A stretch of DNA of 64,000 bases from Desmodesmus armatus (lineage: Eukaryota; Chlorophyta; Chlorophyceae; Sphaeropleales; Scenedesmaceae), in NCBI GenBank assembly GCA_007449985.2, contig VIIQ02000010.1, forward strand, positions 827,260 to 891,259. The letters are read 5' to 3'. The notes under the pieces were generated by a model that saw nothing but the letters and a program-made list of their open reading frames with translations, searched no databases and had not been told where the DNA came from. Positions 55,306-64,000 of this stretch are shown in pieces. The position numbers and the translations under genes are program-made. The first letter of the stretch is position 1; each line of letters opens with the position of its first letter.

Positions 55306-58305
55306 ATGGCCGACAGCGGCAAGAAACGCAGTGGACCTCCAGGAGGTGATGGAGGGCATAGGAAGAAGAAGGGTCACTATCTGGCCTCTGCCTCTGTGAG
55401 TCTCTCAGCTGTTTTACTGGTGCTGCTGCTGCCGCCGCTGCTGCTGCTGTCAACCCTCAGACTTTACGTCACAGAGCTTCTTCCCTAAAACATAGTCTCA
55501 GCACAATATATGTGTGCCTAGGAATGCTACTGTGGCTGCTGACACTCTCACCCAGCAGGGCCAACCAACCCCTGTTGCTGGACCCCACACACACACACAC
55601 CTCGCGCGCAGGGTCGCTCCACCTCTGACAAGGCCATCCCTCTGGGATCCACTGGCCTGCTGATCACGTGTGACTCAGGGCGGGAGTTCAAAGCATATGA
55701 GGAGATGAGGAGGCTACTGGAGGAGGTGATGAAGGGGGGGGGGGAGGAATCAAGGCAAGGGGGTAGGGCAGAGGGTGGCTGGGGGTGGGGGGGCAGGCAG
55801 GCAAGCAGGCAGAATGCTTGCAACACAGCTGCCTTGTGCGGAGTGCAGCTGCCATGTGGGGAGCAAGTGCATGTGCAGATCAACATGCATTCAAGCAGTG
55901 ATGCACTTTGTTGCATCAGCGACCACTGATGCATGCATTGCACTTAGAGCATCCAGCCACGTGTGTGTGATGTCAGCTATACTCATCATGTGCTGTGATG
56001 TGTACACCAACTCTTGCTGTTGCTGCACACTTCACACCACATGATGGGCACAGCTGACGTCACACACACACGTGGGTGGATGCAACTCATGTTTTCATGC
56101 ACACAGCTGGCTAGTGAAGACCGCCTGGTACACCCCTGCACACACAATGCACACACTGCATGGACTCTGCTCCTGTCCAAACCCCACACCGCTGCCTGTG
56201 GTGTGCCTGCAGTCGTTCCTGCACACACAATGCACACGCACACACAATGCACACGCACACACAATGCATGGACTCTGCTCCTGCCAACCTCACCCCCCCC
56301 CCATCATCCCCCCCCCCCATACACACACCGCTGCCTGTGCTGCCCCTGCAGTCTTTCCAGAGGCTGGGCAAGGATCACATCGGCCGCAAGGCACCAACAG
56401 CAGCAACAGCGCCACCACCAGCAGCAGCAGCAGACGGCGGCGACACAGACGCAGCAGCAGCAGACACAGCAGCAGCAGCAGCAGCAGCAGCAGGCGAAGG
56501 CGGCAGCAGCGTCAAGGCCCCCAGCATTGCCGACAGGCTGGCAGCTGAGGTTGCTGAGTTGAAGCAGGAGCGTGTGATTCGGTTCAGGCGGCACAACACT
56601 GAGGTGCGGGGCACCTGCTTCATCGAGTTCCCCAAGGTTGAAGGTGAGCAGGGTTGAGGGTGTGGGGGTGTGTCAGGGGCAGGGGGGAGATGGGGGAGGG
56701 AGGGGGTGGAAGACCAGCCAATCATGGCTGAAGGCGAGCAGGGTTGAGTAGTGAGACCCACCACGCATGATAGACCCATCTGCACTGTTTGTTTGTGTGG
56801 GGCGCAACGGGGGAAAGGGGAGCAGGGAGGTGAGCAGCGTTGACCCCAGCCACACAAGGCTACACCCCTTCAAGAGGTTAAGTACATGCGGGCCCCACTG
56901 CAGCAGCGGGTGGGTGGTTCAGCACGAGGATCCATAAGCTATCCTGGCATGTAATGTTTGCATGCTTTACCACCCCCCCTCCCCAGGCTGTCCCACCCCT
57001 GAGGAAGTTGGTCTGGAGATTGCTGGCCATGTGAAGGCCACCCGCTCCTGCCCTCACGCTACGTGATGCGGCTGCTGCCAGTGAGCCTCACATGCTTTGC
57101 TTCACTGGAGGAGATGGCAGGCATTACAAAAACCATGGTGGAGACATACTTTGGCACAGGTGCGGGACGCTGCAGCAGTAGCAGTGGTGTGTGTATGTGT
57201 GTGGGTGGGTGGGTGGGTGGGGGTGGGGGTGGGGGGGGGGAGGTAGCAACAAGGGCGTGCATGCACACCATGTGAGTGTGCGTGGAAGAGAGAGGGTGGG
57301 TGGGTGTGTGGCGAAGGGGCGGGCGTGTGTGGATGTTGCAGCCTACTCCTCTCCCCTCTGCTGCTGGTGCTGTGGTGTGCTCAAATGGCGCCAGGGCCAG
57401 CCTGAGGGCAGAATTCAGCACACTCACAAGCTCATTGTGTGACATGTTATGACACACACCTCATAACACATATCAATCTCAATGTATTTAATGCATGTGG
57501 TTGTGTTATTATAGAGGATGCATGTGTATAGAAAGCATGTGTCTGGCTGTCTTGACAACTGTGATGGATCTTGATAATGCTGATGACGTCACATTGTCTC
57601 ACGCATGTCACATCATGATTGTGTGTGTTGCTGCAGATGGTGACAAGGCCAAGGAGGCAGCTGACTTTGCTGTTGACTTTGAGCACCGCTCATCAGACAA
57701 GCTGAAGCGCCCTGAGGTCATTGACCTGGTGGCAAAGGCAGTGCCACAACCACCATACAAGGTCAGCGGGGGGGGGGGGGTGTTGGTCCAAACTGCATGA
57801 TTGTACCTCCCGGTCACCTCACGGTGAAAGCAGTCAGTGGCTGGGGTGAACTGTTTGCCAAAGAGAAGAAGCTTCACTGCGCAGGGGTGTGTTCTCCCAA
57901 TATTAATGCGGTTTATGTTGGGGAGGAGGGTACATATAAGTATCCTCACAACCAACATCTGCCAACATGTGTGGGTGTATGTGTGTGTAGGTCAACCTCA
58001 ACAGCCCCTCACGCACCATCCTGGTGCAGCTGGTGCGCAACGTGGCGGCCATTTCAGTGGTGCCCTCCTTCAAGCAGATGGCAAAGTTCAACCTCAGGAG
58101 GCTCACTGAGGAGGAGGAAGACAAGCCAGCAAAGGCAGCAGCAGCAGCAGCACCAGCAGCGCCGGCAGCAGCAACACCAGCAGCAGCAGCAGCAGCGCCT
58201 GATGTTGCAGCTGAGGCAGCAGAGGAAGCGGCACCAGCAGTGGCGGCAAAGGATGATGAGGCGAAAGCTGAGGCAGCAGCGGAGGCGGATGGGGCCAATG
58301 CTTGA
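55306..58305 (+). CDS. TAN1: tRNA acetyltransferase adaptor TAN1/THUMPD1
   Basis: Exons: 55306-55395, 55612-55725, 56352-56643, 56987-57159, 57637-57761, 57991-58305. Tan1/THUMPD1 binds tRNA through its THUMP domain and guides NAT10/Kre33 to make N4-acetylcytidine at position 12 of tRNA-Leu and -Ser. Family blocks are GHYLASA, STGLLITCDSGREFKAYEEM with RRLLEEV, CFIEFPKVE, YVMRLLPVSLTCFASLEEM, VETYFGT, FAVDFEHRSSDKLKRPEVID, VNLNSPSRTILVQLVRNVAA and MAKFNLRRL. An Ala-rich insert from CAG repeats sits in exon 3, and an Ala/Glu tail ends the protein. Exon 4 needs one extra base at the CCC at 57051-57053 to keep frame; the splice phases on both sides agree with such a one-base loss. TGTAA at 58464 is a likely polyadenylation signal. 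Confidence 0.92.
55957..56075. repeat. Hairpin with about 53-base arms in TAN1 intron 2
   Basis: Arms 55957-56009 and 56020-56075 (outer end CCACGTGTGTGTG against CACACACACGTGG) pair with around nine mismatches around a loop of about ten bases. It is the longest foldback in the window. Confidence 0.75.
57051..57053 (+). other. TAN1: Probable one-base frameshift in TAN1 exon 4
   Basis: Frame before this C run gives AGHVKATRSCP and meets TGA a few codons later. Frame after it gives SRYVMRLLPVSL, the conserved continuation. One added base in the run joins the two and restores the phase to the next exon. A sequence error is the simplest cause. Confidence 0.8.
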
Positions 58306-59257
58306 TATGGCATGTGGTTGTTGATGCTCTGGGCAGCTGGTGGGTGAACCCTTGTATTGGATGCCCGCTCGCCTGTCTGCAGGCCTTTTGTGTGGAGGTT
58401 TCTGGGCTGCCACATGCTTGGACTGTAGCTGAGAGGTATTACTACATCCTTGAAGAATCACAGTGTAATGGTACATCCAGTGTGGTGCAGTAAACCTTCA
58501 GATCGGGAGCTGAGGCAGCATGCATGGCTGCTGATTTTCCAACAGGTGGTTTGGTGATGTTGTTTGAGCTTATGCTGGTGGGTTGTTGGGCTCTGCTGCC
58601 AGCAGAGCTTTCGGCCAGGTGCAACTGCTGCAGGTGTGTCAGGGTTTTGCAATCACTCATAGGGCAGCAAACACTGGGTGTTCGAAGCGATGATGAAGCG
58701 CAGCACATAGCTTGCTTGTGACCATGTATTCAGCGTATATCAGTATACATATGGTGACGCCAATGTTGTCGCATGTCGCTTGCTCAAGCGTGAAAGCTGC
58801 AGGGCCGCTCAACAGTCCAGGTATGGATCAGTCAGGTGCAAGAGTTGGGCTCCGCTCCAAAAAGCGGATCAGGTGCACGGCTGCTTTATTGGTACTAGCG
58901 TAGGTTACAGCTTTCAAAGCACAAACAGCGCAGCAACACTGCTGCAACCCCCAGGGCTTGCTGGGCTGTCAACAAGACTGACAGGACAAAGCAGTCCATA
59001 CATATGGGCGGTGGCGGCATCTATGGCATGTACATGCAACTTCAACAAGCGGTGACGAACCATGATCGCACAAACAATCCCCCTCCCCTCCCCGACATTC
59101 AAACAAAACATGGCTGGGCTGCGACAGCCGTGGGTAACGCGTATCAAACATAGTAGTACTACTATGTACTAGTACTCTTCAGAGGCACACCCATTGTTCG
59201 CCCCCTGCTCAACACAGCCACCAAGTAAATCAAATAGAGACCCAGGGGCTTTTGCGC
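58306..59257. other. TAN1 3' UTR and convergent intergenic stretch
   Basis: TGTAA at 58464 marks the probable TAN1 end. A short palindrome, CATAGTAGTACTACTATG, lies at about 59148-59165. No gene was recognised. Confidence 0.5.
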
Positions 59258-62041
59258 TCAATACTTTACTGTAGGCAGCGGAATGCGCAATAGCTTGGAC
59301 TTCACGACCGCGTAATACTCGCCATCCTCGTCATCCTCGTAGGGTTCGTCGTCCGCTGGGCCGGCAGTTGCTTTTGTTTTATCAGTCTTCTCTGCGCCCT
59401 CAGTCTTCTCTGCGGCCTTGTCGGCGGCTTTGTCGGTCGCCTTATCGCCACCGGCCTGCTTCGACTTGCTGTCGGCGGCTGCGTCTTTCGTCTTGTCAGC
59501 TGCGGGCTTGTGCACAACCGCGCTGACCTTGGCTTTGTTGAGCTTGTCGCTCGCATCATCCAGTTCGGCCTTGGGGACGTCGCTGCAGCAGGCCACCTTC
59601 ATGACGATGTTGCAGCTGCCTTTCAGGGGCGCATCGGCACGGTAGCTGCAGGAGCACGGGGACAGGCGGTGGCAAAACAACGTCAGCTGCCGTGCCCAGC
59701 GAGCAAGATGTAGCAGGCATGACGCTTTCTGCAGAGCAGCGCTTCAACTCTTGCCTCCCACTCAGCAGTACTTGCTTTGAGCGCATAACAGCACTTCCAG
59801 CGTTCCTGCGACACTGTCAGCAAAGGCAGCGACAGTGCAGGTAGCCGTCCTGAATAGCAGCCTGCACTGGTGGTCAAACGCTGCAGCAGGCAGCAGCAGC
59901 AGCAGCCACAGCCCTGTCTGTGCCCTAGCCACACCCACCTGCACATCACTGGGTAATAATTGTCCATAGACTTGAAGTTGGCAGGTGCGAGGAAGGCGTG
60001 CGAGTTCAGAGGTGTGATGTTACACAGGTCCTCCACATGCTGGCACTCCACCACACAGCCACCACCTAGGGTAGGCAGCGGGTGGTTGGGGTTGGCGCAG
60101 GTCCCAAGCAGGGTGGTGACGGTCGCCTTGTCCTTTGTGGGTGTAAACACCACCTCCACTTCCTCCTCTTCCAGAAGTACCTGCTTGCACACATTCTTTG
60201 CAGCATGCAGGGGTGCGTAGCCAGACCCAGGGTACGTATCCCCATACTCTCCACTGGCATCCTCGTAGGGATCACGACCGCCATTGCGGTACTTCTTAGG
60301 AGGTTGGTTTTCGCTGTAGCCGTCTCCCTTCCCTGGGGCACCTTCATACTGAGGAGGGTCGTCCTCCGTGCCTCCGTTGTAGCCGCTGCCGGCCCTATTC
60401 TGGCGCTTGTACCGCCTGCGCCCTCCGCCGTTGCCTTCGTACTCCCGGTCTGGTGGCCCCTCTGGTCCATCTGGGTCACTGTAGCCCCAACTGGAGTCTG
60501 GCTGCATTGGGGGCCCTTTGGGGGGGCGGTTGGTCTTGGGGTTGTCGCTCCACCTGCAGACACAGGGAAGTGCAGGGCAGCCGAGGGGCAGCAGAGGGGC
60601 GCTTGAGTGCTGCTGTTGCTGGGCAGCACAGTGAGTGAGGTGTGAGTGGAGTTTGACCACCTGCAGGCACTGCGGTCATGCAACATCAAACATGCCTGCC
60701 AGAGTGTGCGACTGCACCTGTCCACTGCGACAGACATCAGTGGGAACGATGGGTGAGCCCGCCCTTATGGTTCCAGCAATTGCGGTTCAACCCTGAGTCT
60801 AGCTGAAGTTCAGCTACGGCCAGCCATAGTTGCAGCTGTGTGCATTGGGAGCCACTGGCTGGGAGGCGTGCTTCTTCTTGTGCAACTGCAACGTATGATG
60901 CAGCACAGGCCTCATCCTTGGAATACAGTGCTGCACTCTCATGCACCAGAGTCACAGTGAGTCACAGTGCATTTTCGAAGGAATTACAGTGCTGCACTGC
61001 AATGCAGGCCCTCCCCTGGCGTAACATTGCAACTGCACACTGCTGACCTGTGCTGGTAGTCATTCTCGCTGGGGATGTCAATCTGGTAGTCGTCCTCCTT
61101 TGGCGCGTAGTCCTTAGCATTGCCATAGCTGCCGCTGTTGCCGCTGCTGCCGCCATCATAGACAATGGTGGAGTCTGTGGTCTTTGACCGCTTGTGCCCG
61201 TGACGTCCATGCTTCACCTTCCTGTGCTTACGGCTGCCTTGCAGTGCTGTGGTGTACTGCAAGTACAACAGCAGTTGCGGCAGCACTGGTCAGATACGGC
61301 AGCACTGGGAGCTGAAGGTGTGAAGGCAGGAGCAACAAGCTGTGCCGTTATAGCATGGGGTCACATCATGCATCTGCTAGTGGACTCCTGGCTGCTGTTT
61401 GACTGTCGAGTACTCAGCAAGGGCATGGCAGGGGTGCTGGTGAGGGTGATAGTTTGCAATATTGGTCATGTTTGGGTGCTGCAAGCACGACCCATCACCA
61501 GCACCCTTTCGCTACTCATGCAGCCAGTTTCTGCCCTGCTGCAACATACTTCCATGCTGCAACATACTGCCCTGCTGCAAGCATACTGCCCTGCTTGCTG
61601 GTGTATGTATGAGTCTTACAGCACAGTATCATTAAGAAATGGGGCGTACACCCATGTCTGATGCCACCCGAATGATTTGCTATTGCTACTCGTTGAATGA
61701 TCAACAGGACAACACATCACCAGCCCATGGCGGGTGATACACTCTCTCTACCGTTGCCCCCTCGCCCCTGGCTGCATGTACTGCACAGGTCGCACCTTGC
61801 GCGCGGATGTTGCTGCATCAGTGCCATCAACATTCAATAACGCCTCTGCTACTTGCTCTGCATCGCCAAGTGCTGACTCTGCTGCTGTTCCCAGCCCAAC
61901 ATATGCCGACGCTGCTGAGCCCTGACCAAACTGACTGGACCTCATCGCCCCTGATAGCCGCAAATGTGCGTCCAGCTGAGCTTGCAAGGGTATTACTGCT
62001 GCAACTAAGCATCCTATCAGTAAGAAGGAGGGCAGACGCAT
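59258..62041 (-). CDS. Unrecognised secreted protein with cysteine core and Lys/Asp-rich tail
   Basis: Exons from the 5' end: 62041-61796, 61256-61048, 60553-59939, 59645-59258 (1458 bases, 485 aa, phases agree). A signal peptide (MRLPSFLLIGCLVAAVIPLQ) opens the protein. Then come a basic stretch (GSRKHRKVKHGRHGHKR), a Gly/Tyr/Pro/Asp-rich low-complexity region (WGYSDPDGPEGPPDREYEGN) and a conserved-looking domain of about 110 residues with Cys. That domain runs from VCKQVLLEEEEVEVVFTP through LLGTCANPN, GGGCVVECQHVEDLCNI and DNYYPVMCSYRA to GSCNIVMKVACC. The tail is Lys/Ala/Asp repeats (DKAADKAAEKTEG) and an acidic end (EPYEDDEDGEYY). No family is recognised. An extracellular matrix or mineral-binding role is only a guess from composition. 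Confidence 0.8.
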
Positions 62042-63289
62042 TCTGGCCCAGTCCCCTATGAAAACAGTAGGTTGAGCAGGGCTGGAATGGTTGGGGCCGC
62101 ACTGGCCCCGTACGCCACTTGATATGTTCGATTGCGTAGTGAACGTGAGTACGTCAGCGTTTTGGCGGCGTCTATCCGCGGAGGACGGTGCCTGGTGGAC
62201 AGGAGACAGACAGGTCAAATCGAACGTCGACAGGTGGATGGACAAAAACGCTTTGGAGTCACTTGTGATTGATCTGCAGTGTGTACAGTGTGGCTGTCAG
62301 CCCCAATGTGCCAGTTGCAAAACCCGTGCCAGTCAAGGTCAACAATTGGTGTGGTTACTGCAGTGCAAGTACACTCAAGGTGAATCTTGATTAGCAGCAA
62401 TGGATGTGAGCCGTATAGATTGCTTTGAGGGCCGCACCTGCAATAAGTAGACACCCATAGGCCTGCAGGCTGTTGTGGCGGTCTTCATAGGAACAGGATG
62501 GCTTTCAGAGATGCATGGGATAAGATGGGATATGGAGATGAACACAGCCGAACCAAAAATCATCTGGAGAGATGCGACCAGCAAATTGACCACCACTCGA
62601 CATGTTGATAGGTGCACAAAATCAGCAGTGATGAAGCTTTTCAACACACCCTACTGAACGTTCGTGCCACTTTCCCTTGAACAAACCTCTCCAAAACAGC
62701 TGCCTACATACACCCCTGCCTTCCCTAACCCCAACACTGTGCGTACAGCTTATGTTACAGACACCTGCAAGGAACCCTACTAAAACACCACTCGGCTGTT
62801 TGCCATCCCGATGCCCCTGCTCTTGACTGATCTACCCCCCAGCCAACAACCCAGACACTGGTCCAGCTCAACCACAACTTCCAAACCACGCCTGCCTGCC
62901 AGATACACCAACTACAGCAATCATTCATTTCTTCCCGATACGCCTTTCTACAACTGTACCAGTTGCTGATGCAGCCGTTGATGCTGGCATGCATGCCTTA
63001 CAAGCACCCGGACAACCCCTGTGAGCCTGGCAGACCAACAGACAGACACACCCACAGTGACGCACGCTGGGACAAACCCGACAGAGCCCTTCCCCACGCT
63101 CGCACCCCACGTCCACGCACTGAGACAGGAACCTGACCAGGCTCGCGCGGAAGGGAGATGTCTGCCCACAAGCCGTCACAATCGGCACACACGCTGCTGC
63201 TGGTAGGATAGCCCCCTTATGACTTCATGCATCGATGCGCACAACCATGCAGCAACCAACACGTACGCTGCACTTAGCCCAGCATGCCA
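62042..63289. other. Intergenic stretch, no gene seen
   Basis: This holds the promoter of the secreted protein gene. No exon could be supported. Confidence 0.45.
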
Positions 63290-63800
63290 CTATGCATGCA
63301 TGCCCTCCAGAGATCCTCAGCATCATGCCTGCATGCCCTCACAGGGTGATGGTGTCACCACTGCGTGCCCTTGAAATGCCGAGATCATGACCGCATGCCT
63401 CCAAGCATCATCAACATCATGCCAGCATGCCCTCACAAAGCCACAATCATGACTGCGTGCCCTTGCGCCTCCAGATCGTGACTGCATGCCCTCACAAGGC
63501 CATGGTGCCACTACGCACATGCCCTTCACAGGCCAAGATCATGACCGCATGCCCTCACATCATCATCAACTGCATGCTGCATGCCCTCGCGCCAACTCCA
63601 ATCATGACTGCTGTGCCCTTGCACGTTCAAGACCCGTGACCGCCTGCCCCTCCGAGGTCAGGTGTGCCACTACTGCATTGCCCTTGACAAGCCAAGCGCT
63701 CTGACCACATGCATGTGCCCTCCCAAGGTCATGGCGTCACCACTGTGTGCCCTTGGCATGCCAAACATCATGACCGCACCCCCTCACACAATCTAGGTCA
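63290..63800. repeat. Minisatellite based on ATCATGACCGCATGCCCTCACA
   Basis: About eleven degenerate units of some 40-48 bases repeat the pattern CATGACYGCATGCCCTCACA, alternating with GGTGTCACCACTGCGTGCCCTT-type halves. The array runs right up to the stop codon of the transporter exon, so it forms that gene's 3' flank or UTR. Confidence 0.85.
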
Positions 63801-63981
63801 CTACTGCGTGCCGCCCTTGCGCTCCAGGTAGATGGCGCGCGCTGCACGAAGCTCTTGAGGTTCATCATGGGGGACAGCAGCAGCAGGGCCAGCGCACAGG
63901 CACCGACCAGCGTGTTGAAGTACGTAGCCCAGCCATACTCCTTGACGATGATGGACAGCGGGATGCCGGCATTGGCAGCAC
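63801..63981 (-). CDS. Organophosphate/phosphate antiporter-like MFS transporter, last exon
   Basis: Only the last exon is in the window; the gene continues right of base 64000. The exon starts after a TGTGCAG acceptor (phase 1) and encodes AANAGIPLSIIVKEYGWATY, then FNTLVGACALALLLLSP and MMNLKSFVQR. This matches the last two helices of GlpT/SLC37-type carriers, which exchange glycerol-3-phosphate or sugar phosphates for phosphate. The natural end appears to be AIYLERKGGTQ and stop at 63801, but that lies in another frame, reached by a one-base shift in the CGCGCGC at about 63836. Without the shift the frame runs into the minisatellite and stops at 63737. Confidence 0.65.
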
Positions 63982-64000
63982 CTGCACACGGGCGTAGAGA

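Noticed and set aside
1..64000. CRISPR array, operon or prokaryotic island
   Set aside because: Repeats here are satellites and exon copies without regular unique spacers, and genes are spliced with eukaryotic signals.

Overview
The window looks like nuclear DNA of a green alga, most likely Chlamydomonadales/Volvocales and Haematococcus-like. The support is intron-dense genes with short exons and strict GT-AG junctions, abundant CAG/CTG, poly-C and CA repeats, TGTAA motifs that can serve as polyadenylation signals, and plant/algal protein types such as KEA antiporters and a GH79 hydrolase. The lineage is inferred from gene style and was not searched. No bacterial, viral or organellar genes are evident.

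Fifteen protein-coding genes can be modelled, most by joining exons whose splice phases agree. Left to right: TRM5 tRNA m1G37 methyltransferase (-, 3' end outside the window); XRCC4 end-joining factor (+); a small Stc1-like zinc-finger protein (+); a PLAC8-family membrane protein (-); a membrane-anchored GH79 glycoside hydrolase (-); a KEA-type K+/H+ antiporter with a KTN domain (-); a mitochondrial carrier resembling SAM carriers (-); RRS1 ribosome biogenesis factor (-); tubulin cofactor A (+); a secreted protein with three LWGW/CAFKD repeats (+); a small secreted protein that looks like an amidated-peptide precursor (+); CCDC124/Lso2 (-); TAN1/THUMPD1 (+); an unrecognised secreted protein with an acidic, lysine-rich tail (-); and the 3' end of an organophosphate-type MFS transporter (-). 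A weakly supported gene end lies near 39.2-39.6 kb.

Three pairs are head-to-head over short intergenic spaces (TRM5/XRCC4, RRS1/TBCA, CCDC124/TAN1). Four of those six proteins serve tRNA modification, ribosome assembly or ribosome binding, so shared promoters are plausible. A Harbinger/Tourist-like MITE sits in the TRM5/XRCC4 spacer.

The most striking non-genic pattern is recurrent: in at least five genes an intron or 3' flank holds a partial, diverged copy of the neighbouring exon together with one splice junction ('exon echoes'), left by local tandem duplications. There are also four intronic or gene-flanking long hairpins, a three-unit 730-bp tandem repeat upstream of KEA, a 250-bp A/B dimer satellite, a minisatellite at the right end and a dispersed 80-bp repeat. 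Two or three genes need single-base corrections in short homopolymers or dinucleotide runs, which is more like consensus error than gene decay.
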